Of a stretch of DNA of 64,000 nucleotides, positions 54,340 to 63,469 are shown one piece after another (the stretch's first letter is position 1; each line of letters begins with the position of its first letter). The stretch is from Gaoshiqia sediminis (GTDB lineage Bacteria > Bacteroidota > Bacteroidia > Bacteroidales > Prolixibacteraceae). Made by a program: the position numbers and the translations under genes. Under the pieces are notes generated by a model that worked only from the letters and a program-made list of their open reading frames with translations, ran no database searches and was not told where the DNA came from. The stretch covers positions 1-64,000 of the forward strand of contig NZ_JAPAAF010000011.1 in the NCBI RefSeq assembly GCF_025907915.1, written 5' to 3'.

Positions 54340-56835
54340 TTATTGAACGATCAATTTTGTTTCGGCAGGCTTTAGCCAGTTAGCCGAAAATCTCAGCATG
54401 ACTTCACCCGGCTTATCACCCACCTGAATGTAAGCGATCATCCGGCCATGAAAAACACGGTGTTTGTTGTCGGTGTAATCAGATATGTCTGAATTGTTGC
54501 TGGCTTCCAGACCAAGTAAGCGGGCATCGCCATGAATCTGGCAGGTCACTTCTTCATCCGACAGCATCACGGGGATTCCTGCTTCATCCACCACCTGAAT
54601 AGCTATTTGAGCGACTCCGCCCGGCGTAATCGCTTCTTGGCCTTCAATCACCTCAATGGCGTATGGCCGTCCCGATGATTGTAGGGCGCAATCGCTGACC
54701 TGCTTTCCGCTGGCATCCATCCCAACCACTTCAAGCTTACCCGAAGCATAAGGAATATCCCAAAAAATGATCCCGGTCTCTTCGTTGTAGGGCTGGGGTT
54801 CGCCAACCAGATCGCCATTTAATAGCAGTTTAGCCGAAGCCGAATTCGTGTAACAAACCACCCGGATCAATTGGCCTTCATCGTAATTCCAGATGGACCA
54901 GGCATCCATCGAAGGCACTTTCTCTTCGCGGGCTTCACCGGCATTTTCAGCCTCCAGTTGCGACCAAACGTCTTTCAGCTGGCTTTGGCTGCCGCGGCCA
55001 GGCGTGGGATAAGTTCCCAAATAGGCCATCGGCTTTTCCGACCATAACGATTGCCGGAAGTACCCCCGGGGTTTGATAAAGCCGCCAAAATCGAGCAAGC
55101 CCGAGTAGAAGCCGCGCGACGGCCAGCGACCGGATTCTCCCAAATAGTCAATCCCCGTCCACAGAAATTGGCCAAAAATATAATCGCGTGAGGTGACGGC
55201 TTTCCAGGCTCCCATATCGTGCCGGTTTTCGCTTCCAAAAATCACGCGGTCGGGATATTTGGAATGATCACGGTCATACAGACTTTCCGTATAGTTGTAG
55301 CCAGTGATATCCAAAGCAAAGGGGTAGGCCGTTTGGTTCGACATGGCAACACCGGCCAGTCCGGCGGTTGTTGGCCTGGACTGATCGTATTGTTTCACCA
55401 CTTTCACCAGCCGTTTGGCAATGTCACCCAATCGCATGGCGTCGGGCGCATCATCCTTGTAGCCGCCAAAAATAGGCTGGGTAAATCCGGTTTCGCCGCC
55501 GCCATCCAGCACCGGATGCGAATACGGATCGTTCGGATAATCCACTTCGTTGCCAATACTCCAGGCAAAAATAGACGGGTGGTTGCGATCGCGCCTCACC
55601 ATATCGGCTAAATCCTGCTCACCCCACTCCTCAATGAAATCGAAGGAGCCCTGAAAGCCCGGCATTCCGACATTCCATCCCTGAAGCCATTTGCGTTTGG
55701 GAAATTCCCATTCGTCAAAGGCCTCATTCATTACCAGCAAGCCAAGCTCGTCGCACAGCTCGTACAAATCCGTGGCCTGCGGGTTGTGGCTGGTACGAAT
55801 GGCATTCACGCCTATTTCCTTTAAAGTAAGCAAGCGGCGCTTCCACACTTCGCGGGGTACGGCAGAACCGAGTACACCGGCATCGTGGTGCAGACAAACG
55901 CCTTTGATCTTCATCCATTCGTCGTTCAAGGCAAACCCTTTATTGGGATCGAAAGTGAAATGACGGAAGCCGGTTTGAGTACTTGTTTCATCAATTTTTT
56001 GACCATCGCGATAAACAGTTGTTTTCAATGTATATAAGGCCGGATGATCGAGTGACCAAAGCTCAGGTTTGGCAACTTTTAGTTCGGATTGAATTTTTCC
56101 GGATTGATTTCCATCGACCGTCAGCTTTTCAGAGGATTTACCCACCAACTTTTGATCAGGCGAAAACAATTCATTTTGAATGCTTAAAACTGAAGACTCG
56201 CTGGTGCCATTTTCCACCTCCACCTCAACATTCAGTTGATAACCTTTTTTCTGCTTTTCGGGCCAGGCATAAACGCCCCACTGCGCCAAATGAACCGGGT
56301 TCGCATATACCGCCCACACATCGCGATAAATTCCCGAGCCTGTGTACCAGCGCGAATCGGCCGATTGGCTGTGATCCACCCGAACGGCAATCAGGTTTTC
56401 TTCGCCGTAGTTGATATGAGGCGTGGCATCGTACATGAAGGAGATGTAGCCGTTGGGCCGCTTTCCCAGCGAAACCCCATTCACGAACACCTCACTTCGG
56501 TTGTACACCCCTTCGAAATACAGGTATACGTTTTCGCCTTCGCGTTCATTGGGTACAAATAGTTTCTTCCGGTACCAACCAATTCCTCCGGGCAAATAGC
56601 CTGTAGCACTGGCCAGAGTGGGGCTCAATTGCTGCCGGACACTCCAGTCGTGGGGCAAATGAACAGTCTGCCAACGCCGGTCATTTAAATCCGCCTGCTC
56701 TGCATTTTCAACATCCTGCAGAACAAATTTCCAATTCGCGTTGATCTTTTCAGCTTGTCCGAATCCCCCCTGTGCCAATAGGGAACTCACGCCAACAAAA
56801 CTGACCAATAGCAAGCAAATCAATTTTTGTTTCAT
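54340..56835 (-). CDS. GH2 beta-galactosidase-like enzyme
   Basis: 831 residues, exported (signal peptide to about SLLAQ). The GH2 layout is sugar-binding domain (WQTVHLPHDWSVRQQL at ~55), Ig-like domain, TIM barrel with acid/base Glu430 (SIGNEVDYP) and nucleophile Glu536 (FGSENRHDMG), then a DUF4982-like domain (WNYDEGQLIRVVCYTN) and a C-terminal Ig-like domain. This type is common in pectin and arabinogalactan loci and usually acts as beta-galactosidase, although beta-glucuronidase is possible. It lies 53 bp after the propeller-GH51 gene in the same direction. Confidence 0.9.
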   Translation of the reverse strand: MKQKLICLLLVSFVGVSSLLAQGGFGQAEKINANWKFVLQDVENAEQADLNDRRWQTVHLPHDWSVRQQLSPTLASATGYLPGGIGWYRKKLFVPNEREGENVYLYFEGVYNRSEVFVNGVSLGKRPNGYISFMYDATPHINYGEENLIAVRVDHSQSADSRWYTGSGIYRDVWAVYANPVHLAQWGVYAWPEKQKKGYQLNVEVEVENGTSESSVLSIQNELFSPDQKLVGKSSEKLTVDGNQSGKIQSELKVAKPELWSLDHPALYTLKTTVYRDGQKIDETSTQTGFRHFTFDPNKGFALNDEWMKIKGVCLHHDAGVLGSAVPREVWKRRLLTLKEIGVNAIRTSHNPQATDLYELCDELGLLVMNEAFDEWEFPKRKWLQGWNVGMPGFQGSFDFIEEWGEQDLADMVRRDRNHPSIFAWSIGNEVDYPNDPYSHPVLDGGGETGFTQPIFGGYKDDAPDAMRLGDIAKRLVKVVKQYDQSRPTTAGLAGVAMSNQTAYPFALDITGYNYTESLYDRDHSKYPDRVIFGSENRHDMGAWKAVTSRDYIFGQFLWTGIDYLGESGRWPSRGFYSGLLDFGGFIKPRGYFRQSLWSEKPMAYLGTYPTPGRGSQSQLKDVWSQLEAENAGEAREEKVPSMDAWSIWNYDEGQLIRVVCYTNSASAKLLLNGDLVGEPQPYNEETGIIFWDIPYASGKLEVVGMDASGKQVSDCALQSSGRPYAIEVIEGQEAITPGGVAQIAIQVVDEAGIPVMLSDEEVTCQIHGDARLLGLEASNNSDISDYTDNKHRVFHGRMIAYIQVGDKPGEVMLRFSANWLKPAETKLIVQ

Positions 56836-56888
56836 CGTATTGAGTATTAATAGTAGTCGTCGTTAATCTTCTGAATTTGATTCAGTTT

Positions 56889-59483
56889 CTATTCCTTCGG
56901 CTTCATGCGGATTACTGAAAATGAATAGGCCGGTACTTCGAATTCAAATTCCGGGGCAACCAAAATCGTACGGTTCTCTGGCCGGGCACTTTCATCTGTT
57001 GGTTCACCTTGAAGCAAGGTCAAAACCCCCTCGCCTTCCGCTACCGGAAGGTCAGCCAGCTTAATCTTGGCGTCTACCGAAACCGGTAGCAGGTTGGCCA
57101 GTTTCAAGATATAATCGCCGGTTTTGCTATCGCGAACCAAGGAGGAAGCCACGCGCTTTTTCACATCCTTTTTGTTATCTGAAAGATTGATCTGCGAAGC
57201 GATGTATTCGTCGCCTGCGTTTTGTCCAAACAGTACCTGCACATAGTAATCTGTTGTGGGGAACACTTCCGTATTGTTGAAATAGATCAGGTCGGGATTC
57301 CATTGCGTATGTCCGTGTTTCGCCAGCAAGGGCGCGTACGAAGTCATGCTCACCACGTCGGCATTGCGCTCCACATTAATCAGGTGCAGGGCATCGCAGA
57401 GAGCCGTTTCCATGTTCAACTTGCGCCCCGGTATGTGCGTGGCATACTCACCCAAATAGACTTTGGATTTCGAGCGGTCGTATCGGTCGTAGTAATCCTG
57501 GTTGTTCAGATACCAGCCCGGTGGTTGGTAGTAGTGCTCGTCCACCATCGGCACGTTCAGTTCCGTCGCAAAATCCCAGCCCACGCGGTAGTCTGTTCCT
57601 TCCGAGAACGGCCCCACCGTGCCAATCACGCTAATCTCTGGATGCTTTTCCCGGACGGCCTTAAAAATCATCTCGAAACGTTCCTTGAAAATATCGGTGA
57701 TCAAGTCTTCATTGCCAATGCCAATGTATTTTAGATTGAAGGGCTCGGGATGTCCGGCCTGCGCACGCAGTTTTCCCCATTCCGAATTTTTGTCGCCGTT
57801 GGCCCATTCAATCAGATCGAGCACATCCTGCACATAATCATCCATGTCGCACATCGGGATGCCGCCCTGCTGCCCATGCCCGCCGCAAGACGAATTTTGG
57901 CAGGGAACGCCGGCAGCAATTACCGGCAACGGCTCGGCGCCAATGTCCTCACAAAACTGAAAGTACTCAAAATACCCCAGCCCCATCGACTGGTGATAAT
58001 TCCAGATGTTGCGGTCGGGCTTGCGTGTTTCGAGTGGACCAATCGTATTTTTCCAGCGGTAAATGTTGTCCAAGCCATCGCCGTGAGCCACGCATCCTCC
58101 GGGAAAGCGCACAAAACGTGGGTGTAGCTCGGCAATGGCTTCGGCCAGGTCAGTGCACAAGCCATTTTTGCGGTTGTTGAAAGTTTTCTGCGGAAAGAGC
58201 GACACCAGATCCAGCGCCACTTTGCCGGTAAATTGTGGGATCACCTGTAATCGGGCATCTTCAATTGCCTCTTTGGCGGTGAGCGTCAGTTCCAGCTTTT
58301 TCCAGTCGGCGCCAACAGACTTGGTGCTTCCTTCGGCATAAACCTTTCCGCTTTCATCGACTAACCGAACGAGCAGTTTGCCTTTGGTACCATCGAGCCC
58401 GCGGGCAAAGACCGCGAAATTATATTGGTCGCCTTTTTTCAGAGCGATGCCGTCAAAACCTTCATTCTCCAAAGCTTCGCCCACTTGAGAGATCGTCAGT
58501 AGGGCATAATGCTTTTGGTTGGGGTGAACCGGTGAGATGGTATCCATGACAAAACCGGTTTCGGCGCCGGTGAAGTTCCACGCTTTTTTGCTATCCCAGC
58601 TTTTGTCGCGGCCCTTGGTATCGGAAAGCTTGTATTCGAAGCCCCGGTTTTGAACCAGTTCGGCATACAAACCGCCATCGGCCGCATAGTTAATGTCTTC
58701 AAAGAAAATACCGATGAGCATATTGCTGATGGCTTTGCTGTTTTCCGGGATCGCGGTAATCTCAGCGGTCAGTGGCTCCAAATCCGCAAAACGGCTTGCG
58801 TCATCGGTGAGTCGTTCGCTCCGTAGAATTTCTTTGTATTGATTGAGTTCATAAAATTTGATTAAGCCATCGATCAGCTTCCACGAAACTTTCGAAACCG
58901 TTCCCAGCTGCTTTTCACCGTCAATCAAAACTTCTTCTCGGCTGTTCAGGCGGTCGCCTGTCGTCCCCTCAGTGGTAGGTGTGTAGTTTTTAAAGTCGGT
59001 GGTGGTTGTCTTATAAATTTTCTTTTCATCTTCAAACTCACTCAGCCAGGTAATCATGTAGTTATTCTCATTGGGTTGAAACGAAACTTCTGGCAACAGT
59101 ACATTATCTTCGTCCATCACATACGGATAATCCTGCGAATCCCAGGTGTACAGATCCGCGGTTTGGGCATGGGCGAATTGCCCCACTTCTTCATTCAGGC
59201 TCCAGATAGCATGCCACTCGCCCTGCTGGTCCTGAAACACAACAGGCGTGAGCATCCGCTTTTGAGCGCCCCAGGTTCCAAAATCGGAAAACAGAAAGCG
59301 GAATTCGGGCCCGATACCCTGCCAGTTTTCCCGGTCAATACTCCAGGCGTAGTGGAGGCCATTGCCCCCACGGTTCTTGGTGGTGGCGTAGGAAAACACC
59401 CATGCCGAGTCGGGTTCGTTGGCCAAGCTTGGTTGCAGCATGGTCGCTGCAATCAACATCAGAAATAAATAGATTTTCTTCAT
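56889..59483 (-). CDS. GH51 arabinofuranosidase with N-terminal half-propeller
   Basis: 864 residues, signal peptide to about SLANE. Residues ~25-175 resemble the first blades of a GH43-type propeller (WVFSYATTKNRGGNGLHYAW, similar to the start of the tandem GH43 gene downstream) but are too short for a full domain and lack the acids. The GH51 part starts near 255 (LIGIFFEDINYAADGGLYAE), with a CBM4/9-like insert at about 300-430, acid/base Glu592 in GIGNEDLI and nucleophile Glu679 in YLGEYATH. The large form of GH51 acts on arabinofuranose side chains. The half-propeller could aid binding, or be a fusion relic. Confidence 0.88.
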   Translation of the reverse strand: MKKIYLFLMLIAATMLQPSLANEPDSAWVFSYATTKNRGGNGLHYAWSIDRENWQGIGPEFRFLFSDFGTWGAQKRMLTPVVFQDQQGEWHAIWSLNEEVGQFAHAQTADLYTWDSQDYPYVMDEDNVLLPEVSFQPNENNYMITWLSEFEDEKKIYKTTTTDFKNYTPTTEGTTGDRLNSREEVLIDGEKQLGTVSKVSWKLIDGLIKFYELNQYKEILRSERLTDDASRFADLEPLTAEITAIPENSKAISNMLIGIFFEDINYAADGGLYAELVQNRGFEYKLSDTKGRDKSWDSKKAWNFTGAETGFVMDTISPVHPNQKHYALLTISQVGEALENEGFDGIALKKGDQYNFAVFARGLDGTKGKLLVRLVDESGKVYAEGSTKSVGADWKKLELTLTAKEAIEDARLQVIPQFTGKVALDLVSLFPQKTFNNRKNGLCTDLAEAIAELHPRFVRFPGGCVAHGDGLDNIYRWKNTIGPLETRKPDRNIWNYHQSMGLGYFEYFQFCEDIGAEPLPVIAAGVPCQNSSCGGHGQQGGIPMCDMDDYVQDVLDLIEWANGDKNSEWGKLRAQAGHPEPFNLKYIGIGNEDLITDIFKERFEMIFKAVREKHPEISVIGTVGPFSEGTDYRVGWDFATELNVPMVDEHYYQPPGWYLNNQDYYDRYDRSKSKVYLGEYATHIPGRKLNMETALCDALHLINVERNADVVSMTSYAPLLAKHGHTQWNPDLIYFNNTEVFPTTDYYVQVLFGQNAGDEYIASQINLSDNKKDVKKRVASSLVRDSKTGDYILKLANLLPVSVDAKIKLADLPVAEGEGVLTLLQGEPTDESARPENRTILVAPEFEFEVPAYSFSVIRMKPKE

Positions 59484-59514
59484 GCTATCGTCCTTGAATA
59501 GTCGTTCCTCTAAA

Positions 59515-60885
59515 TTAACGGCTTAATTTGAATAAACCGCTGGCATGTGCTGCCAATGGCTGGCTAAACGTGCCCGAAGCCGTACCCAAATCTTCGTTGC
59601 TCCATAGATCCATCACCGTGCATTCTGCATCCAGACCCAGTTCCGCCAGATCAACCGATACCTCAACCGGCGCTTCGCTGTCGGAAATGTTGAATAGCGC
59701 CAGATACACCTCACCGGTGTTCGGATTTTTTGAGGTGATGGCTACCTTCCCGTCTTCCTGAAACAGTTGCCGCACATCGGTGCTTTCGCGGTGCATGCGC
59801 AGCACTTCCTCGTTGGTCAGTAACGAAAGGGTGAATTCATCATTACTTGGCAGGTCGCCACCAAACATCAGGGGCGATTTAAAGATGGTAAACAAAGTCA
59901 TCAGCGTGTATTGCTCATCCGGAGTCAGGCGGCTCATGCGGTCTTCACCACGTTCGCCACGAATAGAGATGCGTCCCAGTGGAATCATATCGCAGTCGGG
60001 CCAGGTGCCCGGCGCAATGTAAGGGTACCATTGCTGGCTAATATCCATCAAGTGGGTGATGTGGTTCCAAGTGTCCCAAACATCGTCTACCATGCGCCAC
60101 ATGTTGGCATGTTCACTGACATGTTCAGCCGATTCAATAGGTGTTTCGCCCGGCGAGGTGCTCAGCACAATCGGGCGTCCGCACTGGTCGATGGCCTTGC
60201 GGATGAGCTCAATTTCAGCCTGATGATAGGGCCGCGACAAGTCATCAATCTTGATGAAATCGATTTCCCATTCAGCATACAAATCAAAAAGTGAATTGTA
60301 GTACTCCTGTGCGCCGGGGCGGTCGGCCAGAATGGTGTAGTTATCGCGGAGCCATTTACATTGCAGTTCGGTGGTATAAATTTGGTCGGCTGTAATGCCA
60401 TCCGTACCCAGAATCGGCAACTTCTGCTCCACCGCCACTTTCGGAATGCCACGCATGATGTGGATGCCAAACTTCAGCCCTTTGCTGTGAATGTAGTCAG
60501 CCAGCTCCTTAAATCCCTTGCCATCAGCAGCCGAAGGAAAACGGTTCACCGCAGGCTGGTAGCGGCCGTATTCGTCGATGACATAGCGCGGATCGGTTTG
60601 GTTGTAGCCACCTGCTTTGTCGTTTTCCACAAACCAGCGAATGTCCACCACAATGTACTCCCATCCAAATTCCTTCAGATGATCAGCCATGTAATCGGCA
60701 TTGGCTTTTACTTCGTGTTCTTCGACGGTAGGTCCGTAGCAATCCCAGCTGTTCCAACCCATTGGAGGGGTCTGGGCCCAGGTTTTAAACTCTCCTTTGG
60801 CAAAGGGTTCGGGTTTCTTTTCGGTTTGGCAGGAAGAAAGAGCAGCCAGCGTCAAAATGGCCAGCAAAAAGTTTAGCGATTTCAT
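59515..60885 (-). CDS. GH27 lipoprotein, alpha-galactosidase or beta-L-arabinopyranosidase
   Basis: 456 residues with lipobox LAALSSC. TIM barrel with TPPMGWNSWDCYGP at ~38-51, DIRWFVEND, KFGIHIMRGIP, nucleophile Asp214 in DFIKIDDLSRP, and a late Asp in WRMVDDVWDTW, then a beta domain. The long loop after the nucleophile (VLSTSPGETPIES) replaces the CEWG-like loop of classical alpha-galactosidases, as in one Bacteroidota clade. This could reflect use of beta-L-arabinopyranose, a known GH27 substrate. First gene of the GH27-GH51-GH2-GH43 run. Confidence 0.88.
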   Translation of the reverse strand: MKSLNFLLAILTLAALSSCQTEKKPEPFAKGEFKTWAQTPPMGWNSWDCYGPTVEEHEVKANADYMADHLKEFGWEYIVVDIRWFVENDKAGGYNQTDPRYVIDEYGRYQPAVNRFPSAADGKGFKELADYIHSKGLKFGIHIMRGIPKVAVEQKLPILGTDGITADQIYTTELQCKWLRDNYTILADRPGAQEYYNSLFDLYAEWEIDFIKIDDLSRPYHQAEIELIRKAIDQCGRPIVLSTSPGETPIESAEHVSEHANMWRMVDDVWDTWNHITHLMDISQQWYPYIAPGTWPDCDMIPLGRISIRGERGEDRMSRLTPDEQYTLMTLFTIFKSPLMFGGDLPSNDEFTLSLLTNEEVLRMHRESTDVRQLFQEDGKVAITSKNPNTGEVYLALFNISDSEAPVEVSVDLAELGLDAECTVMDLWSNEDLGTASGTFSQPLAAHASGLFKLSR

Positions 60886-61090
60886 TTCAAGCGTGTATTG
60901 GTTTGATTTATTCGGTTTTAAAAGTCAGAATTACTTTTCTCAAAAATCGACATTTTTAATGAATTTGCAAAACGTAAACTGTTCTAATGATTGGATTTAC
61001 ATCCCGAATCAGGTTCTGCCATTGAAGCGGACACAAAAGCCTACCCCAGTCCACACCTCCGCCGTACCTGCCTCGAATCTCCGAAGTTTA

Positions 61091-61170
61091 TTCTGTGTAT
61101 CTTCTACGATGAAAAACACAGAAGATACGCAGAAGTAACGCAGAAGATACCCGGAAGATCTGGATTTGGT
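61091..61170. repeat. Palindromic repeat upstream of GH27 gene
   Basis: Arms TTCTGTGTATCTTCT (61091-61105) and AGAAGATACGCAGAA (61120-61134), followed by GAAGATCTGGATTTGGTAGG (61153 on). A related element lies at 63171-63245, so GH29 is bracketed by both. Apart from this, 60886-61314 shows no gene. Confidence 0.7.
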
Positions 61171-61314
61171 AGGAGTAAAAGAGGGCTCAACTGATACCAT
61201 ACAATGCAATCGTAAGAACGGGGAGCAGAGGCCAAGAGTTGACGGTTGGCTATTTCTTGACGATTCGTTACAAATCGTCTCATTAAGATTAATTAAACTA
61301 TCTGATCAGTATAT

Positions 61315-63084
61315 TTATTCAATACAGAACACAACTGACGTGGCAAACGCCATTAATTGCGGACAGGTAATGGTAAGGCCGTCAGCTTCCTGTTTCCATT
61401 TGAGTTTGCCTTGGTAGCCAAGCAGCTTTACGCTTTTGAGGGGTTTGTCCAGGTAATTTGTATTTGTACCAAGCGATTTTATTCTTAGTTGTTCTCCAGG
61501 TTTTGGAACGGTCATGCAAAATGCATAAAGTGCCCCATTCTTCCCAATCGTAAAACGAAAGTCTTGAGATGCGAACTTGAAATCAGCATGGCGACGTTCC
61601 AGTTTTCCTCCGGGAAGCATCTTTAATTTACCATTTACCATTTCACCTTCTCCAGGGATTTTCCATGCATGGCTTCCGTAAACTGCTTCTCCATTCAAAC
61701 GCATCCACACACCAACTTCCTTCAACATTTTTAAGCTTCCATCATCCAAAGAGCCGTCCGGCAAAATTGAAATACACAATGCAGCATTACCGTCGCGTGC
61801 AATGGCCTCAATAATATACCGGATCATCATGCCTGCATCATAAGTAAAATTGGGGGCATAAAACCAATCTCCTACTGGTGCTTCGGCAATCCACGGTTGG
61901 TTGGTGTTGATGTTGGCCGGAACGCCAAATTCTTCGGTATTTACAGTGCCGTTTGTTTTTTCGCGGAATTTCACAATACTAAAAGTGTTTACTTCACCAC
62001 GTTTTTGAAGTGTGCGGTTGTAGTAATCGGCCATAACCAGTGGCATAGCATTGGCTTTGATTCCCGTTCCTGTTCCATCTCCGGTGAAAGGCCCCTGGAC
62101 CGTCCCATCGGTGTAGATGAAATCGGGATCGTATTGTTCCACAACATCCATCATTCTCAAGGCCCACTGGGTGGTGTACCATTTGGCAAACTCCAGATGA
62201 TTTGAAAATATACCTGCAGGAGGAGGGGACCAAGGCGAATTTGCTGCATCTTTTACACCCTTATATTCGCGCAGGTCGATGCCGTATAGTAAACGAGGAT
62301 CATATCCTTCCCACCATTTCCCCTTGCCATCGGCAAGTGTGAGGTTACCATCGTAAGGAATACCTTTCTTATCCCCCTCGATATCACATCCAAAAGCTGT
62401 TTGCCACCACCACCATGTGTATTCATGATGGAAGGTAACACCAAAATGCATCTCTTCAGCCCGGCATGCCTTGGCCCATTCGCCGATCAGGTCGCGCTTA
62501 GGCCCTATGTTTACAGAGTTCCATGGATGATATCTTGAGTTCCATAAATCGTAATTGTCGTGATGTACGCCTTGTATCATCAGAAAACGAGCGCCGGCAT
62601 CTTCGTATATCTTTGTGAGTGCAGTTGGATCAAGCTTGTTCGGATTCCAATCACGTAGTACTTCCTTGTATCCAACTTCAGAGGGATGGCCGTACCTTTC
62701 TACATGGTTTTTGTAGGCCAAATGACTTGGTTTATAAAGGTGTCGAGCATACCAATCGCCACTTTCTCCTGCCGATTGAGGGCCAAAATGAACCCATATG
62801 CCAAATTTCGCCTCACGAAGCCAAGCTGGTTCGCCAGGATAATTTTTTTCGATTGACTCCCAAGTTGGCTCAAATGGTCCGTCAGCGATAGGAATATCCA
62901 GTATCATTTCCGGGAATGCTTTCGAGTCGCCCATTTCAACACTGTTTATAGATTGCTTTGCCGGAATTTCGGGAAACGGAGGAAGCATATTGGAATCGTC
63001 GACAGTTTTTATTTGTATCGAATTTTGGGCATTTGAGTAAAATGCCATTAATAACGTAATGCAGATAGTTAGAATTCTTTTCAT
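61315..63084 (-). CDS. GH29 alpha-L-fucosidase
   Basis: 589 residues, signal peptide to about YSNAQ. The GH29 barrel is clear: AKFGIWVHFGPQSAGESGDW, AGARFLMIQGVHHDNYDLWN and the nucleophile Asp326 in DFIYTDGTVQGPF. A C-terminal beta-sandwich follows (ALYAFCMTVPKPGEQLRIKS). It releases terminal L-fucose, which the operon at 46453 could oxidise. The ATG at 63084 sets the signal peptide. It is separated from GH27 by 430 bp that include a repeat, so it probably has its own promoter. Confidence 0.93.
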   Translation of the reverse strand: MKRILTICITLLMAFYSNAQNSIQIKTVDDSNMLPPFPEIPAKQSINSVEMGDSKAFPEMILDIPIADGPFEPTWESIEKNYPGEPAWLREAKFGIWVHFGPQSAGESGDWYARHLYKPSHLAYKNHVERYGHPSEVGYKEVLRDWNPNKLDPTALTKIYEDAGARFLMIQGVHHDNYDLWNSRYHPWNSVNIGPKRDLIGEWAKACRAEEMHFGVTFHHEYTWWWWQTAFGCDIEGDKKGIPYDGNLTLADGKGKWWEGYDPRLLYGIDLREYKGVKDAANSPWSPPPAGIFSNHLEFAKWYTTQWALRMMDVVEQYDPDFIYTDGTVQGPFTGDGTGTGIKANAMPLVMADYYNRTLQKRGEVNTFSIVKFREKTNGTVNTEEFGVPANINTNQPWIAEAPVGDWFYAPNFTYDAGMMIRYIIEAIARDGNAALCISILPDGSLDDGSLKMLKEVGVWMRLNGEAVYGSHAWKIPGEGEMVNGKLKMLPGGKLERRHADFKFASQDFRFTIGKNGALYAFCMTVPKPGEQLRIKSLGTNTNYLDKPLKSVKLLGYQGKLKWKQEADGLTITCPQLMAFATSVVFCIE

Positions 63085-63170
63085 TTTTTTCTTTTTTAGT
63101 TTAAAAATGCGGACTAAATAAATCATGTCCACGCCACCACTCTATCTAGCTCGTATCTTCAAGGGTTGTT

Positions 63171-63245
63171 CGGGGTATCTTCTGGATTTCCAAACCCAGA
63201 AGATACCCCGAAGATCCGGATCTTGTAAGAGCTAAAAGTTGATTG
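63171..63245. repeat. Palindromic repeat upstream of GH29 gene
   Basis: Perfect 15-bp arms CGGGGTATCTTCTGG / CCAGAAGATACCCCG (63171-63185, 63196-63210), then a second palindrome AAGATCCGGATCTT (63211-63224) and a tail like that at 61160. The core GTATCTTCT / AGAAGATAC is shared with the other copy. The rest of 63085-63469 shows no gene. Confidence 0.75.
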
Positions 63246-63469
63246 AATGCTCGCATCGCAGATTTTAAGTTTGAATCGTGCGGTAGACGGGGCGTCTAAC
63301 TTTTGTCACTAGCTTTTCTACAATTCATTGCATAATAGTACAAGTTGTTTCAGCTTCGGCTGATTGATCGCTCATCCCAGATTCCAGAGATGAGACGCTA
63401 GTTCTACGCCTTTTTGTATGGTAGCATTAATATTTGCCTATGCATGCGATGTAAATATGCTCTTACGAG

